From Acidobacteriota bacterium (GTDB taxonomy: Bacteria; Acidobacteriota; Terriglobia; Acidiferrales; UBA7541): a DNA stretch of 64,000 nucleotides. The stretch covers positions 1-64,000 of the forward strand of contig QHYK01000048.1 in the NCBI GenBank assembly GCA_003224085.1. Direction: 5' to 3'. The position numbers and the translations under genes are program-made. The notes under the pieces were generated by a model, which saw nothing but the letters and a program-made list of their open reading frames with translations, ran no database searches and was not told the origin of the DNA. Each line of letters starts with the position of its first letter. Position 1 is the first letter of the stretch. Below are positions 35,607-44,219 of the stretch, piece by piece.

Positions 35607-36649
35607 AAATCCTTGTCCGCGCGACGAATTGGGTGGGCGACGCGATCATGGCCTTGCCTGCGCTCCGAGCGTTGCGTGGCCGCTTTCCAGGGGCGGAAAT
35701 CGCCATTCTCGCGCGTCCCTATGTGGCGTATATCTACGGCGACCAGCAGGTTTGTAATCAACTCATCCCTTATGATTCTCAGAAAAAGCATGCCGGAGTG
35801 TGGGGCCGCGAGCGCCTGGCCGCGGAATTGCGCGCTCTGAGATTTGACGTTGCTGTTCTGCTGCAAAATGCCTTTGACGCCGCCTGGCTGGCGTGGCGCG
35901 CCGGCGTCCCCGAGCGCATCGGCTACTCGCGCGATGGGCGCAGCTTTCTTCTGACGAAAGCCATCACCGTTCCCAAGCCAGGCGAAATTCCGCCTCACGA
36001 AAAATTTTATTACCTCGAACTTCTTCGCCGCGCTGGCTGGATCGATTCGCTCCCCGACGAATCTTTCATAGAGTTGAACGTATCGGAACAAAAGAAACGC
36101 CAGGCAGCTGAGTTTCTGGTTCAATCCGGCGCACGCCCTGGTTCCCTACGCGTGGCCATCGGCGCTGGTGCCTCCTACGGCTCGGCAAAGTGCTGGCCGC
36201 CACCGCGATTTGCCGAACTTGCGAATCGCCTTCAGGCGCAAACGGATGCGGATGTGATCCTTTTCGGAGCCGCCACCGAGGCGGCCGTCACGCGTGCCAT
36301 CTCTTCAGAGCTGCGCCGGCCTCCCGTCGATCTCACGGAGAAAACCGCGATTGACGATCTTCCGGCGCTACTCTCCCAGTGTCATCTTTTCATCGGGAAC
36401 GATTCTGGAGCGATGCACGTTGCTGCGGCTGTGGGTTTGCCTGTGGTGGCTCTGTTTGGTCCGACCGATCCCTTCGGCACCGCTCCCGTAACGCCGCATT
36501 GCACCATCGTTCGGCAAAAGCCATATTGCAGTCCCTGTTTTCTCCGCCATTGCCCGACCGACCATCGCTGCATGCGCGCCATCACGCCTGATATGGTGGA
36601 GGCTGCCGCAAACCCCTGGCTCCCAGGAGTAAAGACGCAGCGTGCTTGA
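35603..36649 (+). CDS. waaF: ADP-heptose:LPS heptosyltransferase II (WaaF)
   Basis: This 348-aa GT9 enzyme transfers ADP-L-glycero-D-manno-heptose to the inner core. The N-terminus MKILVRATNWVGDAIMALPALRAL is diagnostic of WaaF. The C-terminal GT9 signature is FIGNDSGAMHVAAAVGLPVVALFGPTDP (about 262-289), the ADP-heptose site. A later conserved Cys cluster (QKPYCSPCFLRHCPTDHRCM) near 302-322 is typical of the WaaF branch. The GTG start overlaps the lpxK stop. It is probably translated coupled with lpxK and hldA. Confidence 0.93.
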   Translation: MKILVRATNWVGDAIMALPALRALRGRFPGAEIAILARPYVAYIYGDQQVCNQLIPYDSQKKHAGVWGRERLAAELRALRFDVAVLLQNAFDAAWLAWRAGVPERIGYSRDGRSFLLTKAITVPKPGEIPPHEKFYYLELLRRAGWIDSLPDESFIELNVSEQKKRQAAEFLVQSGARPGSLRVAIGAGASYGSAKCWPPPRFAELANRLQAQTDADVILFGAATEAAVTRAISSELRRPPVDLTEKTAIDDLPALLSQCHLFIGNDSGAMHVAAAVGLPVVALFGPTDPFGTAPVTPHCTIVRQKPYCSPCFLRHCPTDHRCMRAITPDMVEAAANPWLPGVKTQRA

Positions 36650-36659
36650 GGCAACCGCG

Positions 36660-37718
36660 ATGAAGCGCCCGCCCGCCAACAAAACAGTCTCGCCTTCCGT
36701 GGATCTTCGTGACCTCGCCGAGTGCGTAGAGAAATTTCCGGGGAAAACCGTCGTTCTCCTGGGCGATTTCGTTGCGGATGAGTTTCGCTTCGGAGACATT
36801 TCGCGTGTTTCCCGTGAAGCGCCGGTTCTCATCCTGAAGCACCGCGAGACGCAAGTAGTTCCGGGCGGAGGCGCCAACGCCGCCAACAATCTCTCCACCC
36901 TTGGCGCTAACGTTTTCCCCATCGCCGTCGTTGGCGACGACGCCGCTGGCGACGCCCTTCTCCAGTATTTCCGTCAGCAGCGTGTGAACACGAGCGGTAT
37001 CTTTCGAGTAAAGGGCCGGCCCACTCCGACCAAGACGCGGTTTCTTGCTGGCTGGGCGCACACCGTCGCGCAGCAAGTTCTTCGCTTTGACTACGAATCA
37101 CAAGCGCCTCTCCCCGAAGTTATTCACCGCAAGATCCAGCAAAAGCTCGCGGTTAACCTGAGGCGCGCTGACGCTCTCGCTGTCTCAGATTACGGATTCG
37201 GCGTGGCCACTCCGGAACTTGTCCGCCAAGCGACAGGGAAGCTCAGAAAGCCGGTGCCTGTCACACTCGACGCGCGCTACAAGCTTCACAGCTATGCCAA
37301 ATCTGGCATCCTATCGGCCACGCCCAACGAGGCAGAACTGGAAGACGAGCATCACACCAGAATTGGCTCGGATGCTGACGAACTGGCGAGGGCGGGCCGC
37401 GCCACCCTCTCCAGCATGAAGTTGCAAGCGCTTCTGGTAACTCGCGGCAGGCACGGCGCAGCTCTGTTTGAGGCCGGCGACCGGCTCACGCACATCCCGG
37501 TGCACGGTTCCGACCAAGCCGTTGACGTCACCGGCGCGGGTGACACAGTCCTTGCGGCCTACACTCTGGCCCTCGCCTGCGGCGCTTCGCCTCTCGAAGC
37601 AGCGCAGATCGCCAACATCGCTGGTGGCCTGGTGGTCATGAAACGAGGCACCGCCACGGTCTCGCGGCAGGAACTTCTTGACGCCATTCGCAGCGAGATG
37701 TCCGGGGCGTCTTCCTGA
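36660..37718 (+). CDS. hldA: D-glycero-beta-D-manno-heptose-7-phosphate kinase (HldA/RfaE1)
   Basis: This PfkB-family kinase phosphorylates heptose-7-phosphate at C1. It corresponds to the N-terminal half of the fused HldE of enterobacteria. Features include SREAPVLILKHRETQVVPGGGANAANNL (about 42-68, substrate site) and DVTGAGDTVLAAYTLALA (about 288-305, anion hole and catalytic Asp). I choose ATG 36660, which has a GAGG site 9 bases before; the track start is a GTG at 36642 that overlaps the waaF stop. The adenylyltransferase half is a separate gene directly after. Phosphate isomerase (gmhA) and phosphatase (gmhB) genes are not in the window. Confidence 0.9.
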   Translation: MKRPPANKTVSPSVDLRDLAECVEKFPGKTVVLLGDFVADEFRFGDISRVSREAPVLILKHRETQVVPGGGANAANNLSTLGANVFPIAVVGDDAAGDALLQYFRQQRVNTSGIFRVKGRPTPTKTRFLAGWAHTVAQQVLRFDYESQAPLPEVIHRKIQQKLAVNLRRADALAVSDYGFGVATPELVRQATGKLRKPVPVTLDARYKLHSYAKSGILSATPNEAELEDEHHTRIGSDADELARAGRATLSSMKLQALLVTRGRHGAALFEAGDRLTHIPVHGSDQAVDVTGAGDTVLAAYTLALACGASPLEAAQIANIAGGLVVMKRGTATVSRQELLDAIRSEMSGASS

Positions 37719-37721
37719 ATC

Positions 37722-38213
37722 ATGCGCGAAGCTGCCAGAAAGATCCTTTCTCGCGACGTGCTCCAGCGCAAACTCGCGGAGCACAAGCGCGCCGGCCAGC
37801 GCATCGTCTTTGCCAACGGATGCTTCGATGTGCTGCACGTTGGCCACATCCGCTATCTCAAAGGCGCGCGGCGTGAAGGCCACATTCTCGTCGTCGGCGT
37901 CAACGCTGATTCCAGCGTGGGCGCCTTGAAAGGGCCTGGCCGGCCCGTGCTTGACGAAAACGCTCGCGCGCTGCTCGTTGCGGCGCTCCGTCCCGTCGAT
38001 TATGTCGTGCTTTTTTCCGAAGCCACCGTGGAGAAATTGCTCGAGGAATTCCTGCCCGACGTTCACGCGAAGGGTACCGACTACACGGCGGAAACTGTTC
38101 CGGAGCGCGCCACCGCCGCGCGGCTCGGCATTCGCTTTGCCATGGTGGGCGATCCCAAGAATCACTCCACTCGATCCCTCTTCGATTCCATTCGCAAGGC
38201 AGCGCATGACTGA
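37722..38213 (+). CDS. hldC: Heptose-1-phosphate adenylyltransferase (HldC/RfaE2)
   Basis: This 163-aa nucleotidyltransferase makes ADP-D-glycero-beta-D-manno-heptose from heptose-1-phosphate and ATP. The cytidylyltransferase-like HxGH motif is GCFDVLHVGHIRYL (about 33-46), with GRPVLDENAR and the C-terminal NHSTRSLFDSI loop. It corresponds to the C-terminal domain of HldE but is encoded separately, as in many non-enteric bacteria. It is 3 bases after hldA, and its end overlaps the next heptosyltransferase by 8 bases. Confidence 0.93.
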   Translation: MREAARKILSRDVLQRKLAEHKRAGQRIVFANGCFDVLHVGHIRYLKGARREGHILVVGVNADSSVGALKGPGRPVLDENARALLVAALRPVDYVVLFSEATVEKLLEEFLPDVHAKGTDYTAETVPERATAARLGIRFAMVGDPKNHSTRSLFDSIRKAAHD

Positions 38214-39222
38214 GCCGCGCTTCCTCGTGGTGCGCCTCGGCTCGCTCGGAGATATTGTCCATACATTTCCCGCTGTTGCGGCATTGCGCGAGTCTTTTCC
38301 CAAGGCCGAAATCGTTTGGCTGACCCATCCTCGCTGGAAAGCGCTGGTCGGGAGCAGCGAGCTGCCCACCGAGACTTGGGAGGTTGAGACGCGCGCTTTC
38401 GGCCCCGTCCGCGACATCCTTGCCCGCATTCGAAACAAGCAATTCACGGCGGCAATCGACTATCAGGGCCTTTGGAAATCCGCGACACTGCCTTTTCTCG
38501 GACGTGTGCCGCGCCGCATCGGATTTTCCGCGCACTCGATTCGTGAATTTGGAGTGCCCCTTCTTTACACCGAGGGCATTCGAACCACGCAGGCTCACAT
38601 TGCCGACCAGAACGGCGAGCTTACCCTGCGCGCCGGCGCCCGGAACGGCGTTGGCCCCTTCTCGCTTTCCGTGCCTTCATCGCAGGAAGAGTCCGCGATG
38701 CAGTTCCTGCAAAATCTGAATATTGACCGCTACCTTGTCCTGAGTCCCGCTGGTGGCTGGCGTTCGAAATGCTGGCCTCCTGAGCGCTACGGCCGACTTT
38801 GTAAGCAAATCCGTGAAAATCTCGGATGGCCCTGCATCTTGAATCAGGGGCCGGGCGACGAGGACTGCATCGCCGCCGTCAAAGCGGCAAGCGGTGACGC
38901 TGTGCCCATTGCTTGCAAGAGTTCCCTTCACCAACTAATGGTTTTATTGCGCAACGCACTCTGCGTCGTCGGCGGCGACACCGGCCCCTTGCATCTTGCC
39001 GTAGCGCTAGGGACGCCCGTCGTCGCGCTTTTTGGCCCGACGGATCCCGCGCGCAATGGTCCCTATCGACCGTGTGCGGATTCCGCAAGAGACATCGTTC
39101 TGCGCAGCTCCAATGCAACGACGAGTTACAAGCGACGGGATCAGCCCGATCCTTCCTTGCTGCAACTCGAAGTCGCAGCCGTTTTTGACGCGGTTCGCTG
39201 TCAAGTCGAGGCGCGCCGATGA
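38206..39222 (+). CDS. GT9 heptosyltransferase, WaaC-like
   Basis: The ORF track starts at 37951 inside hldC; the real start is ATG 38206, giving MTEPRFLVVRLGSLGDIVHTFPAVAALR, a typical heptosyltransferase N-terminus, and 338 aa. The GT9 C-terminal signature is CVVGGDTGPLHLAVALGTPVVALFGPTDPARNGPYRP (about 246-282), with the Asp that contacts the heptose. WaaC adds the first heptose to Kdo; the earlier waaF then adds the second. The DTGPLHLA form and NGPY motif agree with WaaC rather than WaaF. It overlaps hldC by 8 bases and the next gene by ATGA. Confidence 0.88.
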   Translation: MTEPRFLVVRLGSLGDIVHTFPAVAALRESFPKAEIVWLTHPRWKALVGSSELPTETWEVETRAFGPVRDILARIRNKQFTAAIDYQGLWKSATLPFLGRVPRRIGFSAHSIREFGVPLLYTEGIRTTQAHIADQNGELTLRAGARNGVGPFSLSVPSSQEESAMQFLQNLNIDRYLVLSPAGGWRSKCWPPERYGRLCKQIRENLGWPCILNQGPGDEDCIAAVKAASGDAVPIACKSSLHQLMVLLRNALCVVGGDTGPLHLAVALGTPVVALFGPTDPARNGPYRPCADSARDIVLRSSNATTSYKRRDQPDPSLLQLEVAAVFDAVRCQVEARR

Positions 39223-39794
39223 GCCTTGCGCAGGGCCAGGGAGCTCCTGGAGCTTTCTTCATGCGCTGGCGCGTTCGCCTCGGTTATCCACTGGCCGCTC
39301 TCGTACTATGGCTTGCTCGCCCTTCTCCTCGGAGCATCTTCGTCGGTGGCTTGGTGGGAATGCTTGGCCTTTGGCTGCGCGGCTATGCCGCAGGCTATCT
39401 GCGCAAGCAGGAAGCTCTCGCCGTGACGGGCCCTTACGCCTATACGCGGAATCCTCTCTATTTTGGCAGCGCCATCCTGGCATTCGGCGCAGCGATCGCC
39501 ACGCGGTGGTGGGTCTCGGCATCTCTCCTACTTCTCTATTTTGCGGTTTTCTATTCGAGAGTGATGCGGCGCGAGGAGAGGGAGTTGCAGATGCGTTATG
39601 GCGCCGCGTTTGAAGAATATGCTCGTGCGGTTCCACGCTTCTTTCCGAGTTTGCGGCCTGCGAGAGTTTCGGAAGAATCTGCGTGCTCGTTCTCATTCGA
39701 GCAGTACAAAAAAAATCGTGAATGGCAGGCGGCCGTAGGCTTTTTACTGCTTCTCGGTGTTCTTGTTTTGATTTGGCATCTTCGCCAGCGTTGA
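39219..39794 (+). CDS. Isoprenylcysteine carboxyl methyltransferase-like membrane protein
   Basis: This 191-aa protein has about 4-5 membrane segments and the ICMT/PEMT signature GPYAYTRNPLYFGSA (about 72-86) followed by EERELQMRYGAAFEEYARAVPRFFP (about 117-141), which binds S-adenosylmethionine. Such proteins methylate isoprenylated or phospholipid-type substrates in eukaryotes; bacterial members are mostly uncharacterised and often sit in envelope clusters. Here translation is coupled to the heptosyltransferase by ATGA, so a lipid or LPS-related substrate is plausible. It ends the plus-strand cluster. Confidence 0.82.
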   Translation: MSLAQGQGAPGAFFMRWRVRLGYPLAALVLWLARPSPRSIFVGGLVGMLGLWLRGYAAGYLRKQEALAVTGPYAYTRNPLYFGSAILAFGAAIATRWWVSASLLLLYFAVFYSRVMRREERELQMRYGAAFEEYARAVPRFFPSLRPARVSEESACSFSFEQYKKNREWQAAVGFLLLLGVLVLIWHLRQR

Positions 39795-40096
39795 CACCAC
39801 AGTTTGTGCGCCAGGGCAAGCAACGTCCGTCAGTCAGAACGTGCACGGCGCCATCGCGATCTGTGCGCAGCAGATGTACGCCCGACGCCCTGCAACCGCT
39901 CCGGCAGTTCGGGACTTCTCCCACGGAAATAATTGCAATCCTCGGTTCGACGCACGGAGGAACTCTTGAGTTGTGGAGTTCTTACCACCGTGATGGTCAA
40001 TCAGTACCTGAGACCGCCATGTTTCCGGCCGGCTTTCGGCAAGCCCGAGTACGCCTCCGCAGGGGAAGGCTGCGGCAAGCGCAAGGGCCGGGAGCC
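39795..40096. other. 302-base convergent gap after the LPS cluster
   Basis: This region separates the convergent methyltransferase and rlmD genes. No terminator with a T-run was seen. A minus-strand frame (39834-40100) covers most of it and is listed separately; the long 39259-39924 minus ORF is a shadow with no family resemblance. Confidence 0.5.
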
Positions 40097-40100
40097 TCAT
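39834..40100 (-). CDS. Possible small exported protein coupled to rlmD
   Basis: This 88-aa frame starts with an ATG that overlaps the rlmD stop by ATGA, so it could be translated by coupling. The first residues (MRLPALALAAAFPCGGVLGLA) look like a short signal peptide, although the rest (RSQVLIDHHGGKNSTTQEFL, later RAYICCAQIAMAPC) matches nothing I recognise. It may be a real small secreted protein or a chance frame in a gap. A stop or frameshift could have truncated a longer product. Confidence 0.3.
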   Translation of the reverse strand: MRLPALALAAAFPCGGVLGLAESRPETWRSQVLIDHHGGKNSTTQEFLRASNRGLQLFPWEKSRTAGAVAGRRAYICCAQIAMAPCTF

Positions 40101-41419
40101 GGAACTCTTCGCAACCTAACCAAAGTTTCGATATGAAATGTTTGCGGGAATAGATCAAACAGGTGCATCTCCGTGATTTCGTAGCGATGGCTTGGCGAAG
40201 CAATTTCTTTCAGCTTCCGCGCGGAATTCGTCAAAACTGCCAAATCGCGAGCCAGTGTGGACGGGTCGCAGGAGAGGTAGACAATTTCGTCCGCGCCAAG
40301 CTCTGCAAGATCCTTCGCCGCTGGTGCGCCCAGCCCCACGCGGGGGGGATCGAGTACAACAAGATCCGGCTTTTCCTTCGTCTTCTTCAAGAACGCTTCG
40401 GCATGTTCGTTGTGCGAGGTGACGGCCATTTTCGCTAGTTCCGCGTTTGCCTGGAGATCCCGCGTCGCGGCGAGATTAGCATCCACACTCACTACCTTCC
40501 CAAAAGTCTTCGCTAGCGGCAGCGTGAAGAATCCCACGCCTGCGTACAAATCCAGCGCTTGTTCGCCGCGCGCATTTGCGATAACGGTTTTCAGCAAGTC
40601 CTCGATAAGAAACCGGTTCACTTGAAAAAACGAAAGATGGCTGACGCGATATTGGTAGAGGTCGGTTTCCTGAGTCAGGTAGCCCGCGCCGCTCAATTCA
40701 AACTTGTTCTTTTTCTGATCCAGCAACAGCAAGCTCTCCAACTGTGGAAGCGCGTTGTGAAAAGCCGATGTCAACTCGGAGGCAGGTTTTGGAAACCTCT
40801 CAAAAGCCATGTTAAGCGCAACTTTTTCATCTCGTGAATCTGCAAACGCCTCGATCTCCTGCACGCCGCTAGGCAGCACACCTGATCGTGTCATGTCCTG
40901 AAGCTTCAAAAACGTCTGCGCGAGCAGCGGCGAAAGCACGGGACATTCGTCAATCGGCAGGACTACGGAACTCTCCGGCAAAAAATATCCGAGGGCCCGA
41001 GGCATTCCTCCTCGGACCGCCCACTGCGCACGGTTGCGGTAGCCATAAGGCGCAGCCGTGTGCTCCACAATCTCACCGGTCCATGAAATTCCGCCAAGCC
41101 GCGAAAGCGTTTCCCGCAAAATCTCCTTTTTCAGCCGCAACTGCTCGGAGGCGGAAATATGCTGGTAGTGACACCCACCGCATTTCTGAAAATGCGGGCA
41201 CGTTGGCCTGTCGCGTTCTTTTGCCGGAGAGGTGACCTCAAGTAGTTCTGCCCAAAGCAGTTTCTTTTGTTTCTTCCTGGTGGCTGCACGCACCTCTTCC
41301 CCAGGAAGGACATACGGCACAAACACGGTGTTGCCGTCGGCGTAGGCCAAGCCTTCGCCGCCATAAACCAGCTTTGCAATCGATAGTTTTAAGTCGTCGG
41401 GCATGTCGAGCTTTCCCAT
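40097..41419 (-). CDS. rlmD: 23S rRNA (uracil-5-)-methyltransferase, RlmD/RumA family
   Basis: This 440-aa SAM-dependent RNA methyltransferase has an N-terminal TRAM domain (about 8-65), an iron-sulfur cluster region CPHFQKCGGCHYQH (about 74-87), a SAM site LDLYAGVGFFTLPLA (about 283) and the catalytic Cys motif LSCDPSTLARDL (about 385). It modifies a uridine to m5U in 23S rRNA or tRNA; the exact site depends on subfamily (RlmD, RlmC or TrmA-like). An alternative ATG is five codons downstream. It is in a minus-strand run with the unknown gene at 41503 and coaX. Confidence 0.9.
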   Translation of the reverse strand: MGKLDMPDDLKLSIAKLVYGGEGLAYADGNTVFVPYVLPGEEVRAATRKKQKKLLWAELLEVTSPAKERDRPTCPHFQKCGGCHYQHISASEQLRLKKEILRETLSRLGGISWTGEIVEHTAAPYGYRNRAQWAVRGGMPRALGYFLPESSVVLPIDECPVLSPLLAQTFLKLQDMTRSGVLPSGVQEIEAFADSRDEKVALNMAFERFPKPASELTSAFHNALPQLESLLLLDQKKNKFELSGAGYLTQETDLYQYRVSHLSFFQVNRFLIEDLLKTVIANARGEQALDLYAGVGFFTLPLAKTFGKVVSVDANLAATRDLQANAELAKMAVTSHNEHAEAFLKKTKEKPDLVVLDPPRVGLGAPAAKDLAELGADEIVYLSCDPSTLARDLAVLTNSARKLKEIASPSHRYEITEMHLFDLFPQTFHIETLVRLRRVP

Positions 41420-41502
41420 TCTACGACACCCGGGTTAGGCAGGGCCAAGGTCGAGGCGGAACAGACCCCGGCAGTCAATCTAAGTGCTGTGAATACAATA
41501 GC

Positions 41503-42273
41503 TTAGTGAGGCACTTCCTCCCCGCTGCGCTTGCCCCCGGCTGTGTCAAAGTCAAGGAGGTAGAACAGACTCAAGCGCGGGAGGGCGAACTCTTCCAGCA
41601 ACCGCTTCTGGACGTACTGTTTTTCAACCAGAGCCAGTTGCGCAGCTTTCATCTTGCGGCGGTAAGTTGCGAGTTGCCCGTCCAATTCGCGGCGGATCTT
41701 CAGCATAAGGTCTTCCGGAGCGTGACTTATCAGCAGCGCTTGCGTCTTTTCATCCAGAACCGTGAAGCGTCGCTCTAAGTCTTCCAGATCCAGTGTTCCA
41801 GGCGTCTCCAGGAGAGTTGCCGTGGCCTCAAGCGATCTTCCGATTTCTGCCAGCGCCGCGGAGAGTTCTGGATGCGCGCTCCGGTGGTTTTCTGCCGCCT
41901 GTTTTATTTGCGCGACGTTCCGCTCAAAATACTTTTTCAGCTCTTCGCGCGAAAAAGTTTCTTTCGCTTGTCCTCGCGGCGATGCGGGCGTCTTGCCAGT
42001 TGACGCTTCCAGTTGTTCTTCAGCCGCCTCCAGGACAGCATCCGTGCAATATGCGAGGCTTTTGAGCGGTTTGCCAGCGCCGCGCCGGGACCTTCCATAG
42101 CTATCGAATGCGCGATCAATTCCTTTCAGCACCGCTTCCAACGGCACGCCCGCCTTCTGCCAAGCCTCCATGATGGCCCAATCGAGCGGCGACACCAGCA
42201 GGTGCGCTCCGCGCTTCTTCCAGAAGTATTCCTCGATTTCCGTGAAGTAATTGAAGTAGTTCCAGCCGTCCAT
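41503..42273 (-). CDS. Hypothetical protein, helix-rich
   Basis: I do not recognise this 256-aa protein. The N-terminal 70 residues (NYFNYFTEIEEYFWKKRGAH, SPLDWAIMEAWQKAGVPLEA) resemble a winged-helix-like or DnaD-type start, followed by a long charged helical region (about 95-215) likely to form coiled coil, and a C-terminal segment ending in KRSGEEVPH. No signal peptide or membrane segment is present. It lies 65 bases after coaX and 83 bases before rlmD on the same strand. The gene looks real from composition, length and placement. Confidence 0.65.
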   Translation of the reverse strand: MDGWNYFNYFTEIEEYFWKKRGAHLLVSPLDWAIMEAWQKAGVPLEAVLKGIDRAFDSYGRSRRGAGKPLKSLAYCTDAVLEAAEEQLEASTGKTPASPRGQAKETFSREELKKYFERNVAQIKQAAENHRSAHPELSAALAEIGRSLEATATLLETPGTLDLEDLERRFTVLDEKTQALLISHAPEDLMLKIRRELDGQLATYRRKMKAAQLALVEKQYVQKRLLEEFALPRLSLFYLLDFDTAGGKRSGEEVPH

Positions 42274-42338
42274 TTTGTTGGTGAAGTGCAGAATGCATCA
42301 AATCAACTTACTGGGTGGGGTCCTCCCCGGCTTGCGCG

Positions 42339-43181
42339 CTACCTCTGCGCTTTCTTTACCGGAATCGCGCTCCGCGTCCCTTGCACCTCCGCTGCGGCGC
42401 TTTTCCCGTGCTCCACCGGCTGATTCTTCTCCCAGATCAACCGCAGTCCCGTCAGCGTCAGAAATTCATCGATATGCTCAATGTACTTTGATCCCTTGGC
42501 CACAAGTCGCGCCTGTCCTCCCGTCGCCACGACTTTTGCATTCTGGCCAAGCTCTTTTTTCATCCGCGCAAGCATTCCGTCCACCATATCGACGGCGCCA
42601 TAATACAAGCCTGCTTGCATGTGCGTGACGGTATTTGTCCCGATGACTTTCCCGGGGTCTTTAATTTCCACGCGGGGGAGTTTTGCGGCTCGGGAAAACA
42701 AGGCCTCCGCAGCGATTCCCAACCCCGGGGCGATGACGCCGCCTAGGTATTCTCCCTTTGGCGAAATCGCATCGAACGTGATCGCCGTCCCGAAATCCAC
42801 CACGATGCACGGCCCGGCGTACAAGTGAAACGCGGCCACGCCGTTCACGATGCGGTCCGCTCCCACTTCCGCGGGATTGTCCACCAGGACGGCCATGCCG
42901 GTCTTTACGCCCATTTCTACGAACAGCGCCTTCTTGCCCAAATAGACGCGCGACATCTCTCCCAGGGTCCAGTTCACCGGAGGCACCACTGAGCTGATGA
43001 TTACCCCCGTAATATCATTCCGGTCGAGCCCCGCCAGCGCGAACAAATTCCGCGTCAGCACGCCGTATTCGTCGACCGTCTGCTCGCGCGCCGTCGTTAA
43101 TCGCCAGTTCGCGATGAGGTCCACGCCGCGAAACACGCCCAGCACCGTGTTCGTGTTTCCCACGTCGATGGTCAGCAGCAT
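42339..43181 (-). CDS. coaX: Type III pantothenate kinase CoaX
   Basis: This 280-aa ASKHA-fold kinase performs the first step of coenzyme A synthesis. The phosphate motif is IDVGNTNTVLGVF at the N-terminus, the ADRIVNGVAAFHLY (about 107-120) region carries substrate contacts, and CIVVDFGTAITFDAIS (about 124-139) carries the second nucleotide motif. GGVIAPGLGIAAEALF is also conserved. Its start abuts the birA stop. The short C-terminal extension past about 255 is Ala/Lys-rich. Confidence 0.95.
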   Translation of the reverse strand: MLLTIDVGNTNTVLGVFRGVDLIANWRLTTAREQTVDEYGVLTRNLFALAGLDRNDITGVIISSVVPPVNWTLGEMSRVYLGKKALFVEMGVKTGMAVLVDNPAEVGADRIVNGVAAFHLYAGPCIVVDFGTAITFDAISPKGEYLGGVIAPGLGIAAEALFSRAAKLPRVEIKDPGKVIGTNTVTHMQAGLYYGAVDMVDGMLARMKKELGQNAKVVATGGQARLVAKGSKYIEHIDEFLTLTGLRLIWEKNQPVEHGKSAAAEVQGTRSAIPVKKAQR

Positions 43182-44186
43182 CTACCGCGCCTCCGCCACG
43201 TCCCCCGCAATCACGGTGACGACGTGCCCGTCGTCGCGCTCCACTTGGAGCAATCCTTCGGGTCCCAAACCCACGGTCGTGCCCAGATAGCTCTCCGTAC
43301 CGTTGGTCACTCGCACGCGCTTGCCATGCGCATAACTCGAGAGTACTTCGAAGCGCTTCACCACGCTTGACACTCCTTCGCGCACGAACCGATTGTAGTC
43401 GCTCTCGAATTCGCGCAGCAACCGCACGAGCGATTCCATGCGCGATTGCGTTTTTCCCGTTTCCTGGCGCAGGGAAGTCGCAACATTGGCAAGCTCAGCG
43501 GGGAATCTCTCTTGGTTCACGTTCAAGCCGATCCCCACCACCACAAATCGCACCTGCCCCGGATCGGCGTGCATTTCTGTTAGAATGCCGCCGGCCTTTT
43601 TCCCTCGAATCATCAAGTCATTCGGCCACTTCAAATCCACGGTGAGGCCCGTAACCGCCTCCACCGCGGCATGCGCCGAGAGTCCCGCGATCATGGTCAG
43701 AATCGGAGCCTGCACGGGCGCCAACTTTGGCCGCAGCAGCAACGTCATGTAAATCCCCGTTGCGCGCTCGGAGTGCCACGTGCGCCCCGCGCGTCCTCGT
43801 CCTCCGGTTTGCTCTTCTGCCAGGACAACTACACCTTCTGGTTCGCCCGCCTCCCCCAATTCAAACGCCACGCGATTCGTCGAATCCGTCTTGAAAAAGT
43901 GATAGATGCGCTTGCCGAAAAGGCTGCCTTTCAACCGCTTCTTCAACTCGTCAGCTGTAAGAATGTCAGGAACTTTTTCGAGGAAATAACCCGTGGCGGC
44001 GCGGCCCCTGACCTTTACGCCATGCTCCCGAAGCCGCTCGACCCAGCGCCACACCGCGGACCGGGACACGCCGATCTCCCGGGCAATGCGCGCTCCGCTG
44101 ATGGCAATGGTGGCGTTTTCCGACAGGAGGCGCAGCAGCCCCGCCACTCTCCGGTCCGTCGTTCCGGGCAAGGGTTCTGGATTCAT
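43182..44186 (-). CDS. birA: Biotin-protein ligase BirA with N-terminal HTH
   Basis: This 334-aa bifunctional protein activates biotin as biotinyl-AMP and attaches it to carboxylase BCCP; the HTH lets it repress biotin genes. The HTH is in residues about 15-60 (GARIAREIGVSRSAVWRWVERL). The ligase carries DSTNRVAFELGEAGEPEGVVVLAEEQTGGRGRAGRTWHS (about 105-140, including the RGRRGR-like GRGRAG biotinyl-AMP loop) and LKWPNDLMIRGKKAGGIL (about 190). A C-terminal SH3-like domain closes the protein. It lies between nadC and coaX on the same strand, as in many bacteria. Confidence 0.94.
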   Translation of the reverse strand: MNPEPLPGTTDRRVAGLLRLLSENATIAISGARIAREIGVSRSAVWRWVERLREHGVKVRGRAATGYFLEKVPDILTADELKKRLKGSLFGKRIYHFFKTDSTNRVAFELGEAGEPEGVVVLAEEQTGGRGRAGRTWHSERATGIYMTLLLRPKLAPVQAPILTMIAGLSAHAAVEAVTGLTVDLKWPNDLMIRGKKAGGILTEMHADPGQVRFVVVGIGLNVNQERFPAELANVATSLRQETGKTQSRMESLVRLLREFESDYNRFVREGVSSVVKRFEVLSSYAHGKRVRVTNGTESYLGTTVGLGPEGLLQVERDDGHVVTVIAGDVAEAR

Positions 44187-44219
44187 GGGGATATCGTCGC
44201 GCTCGTGCGCCGCCTAAGC

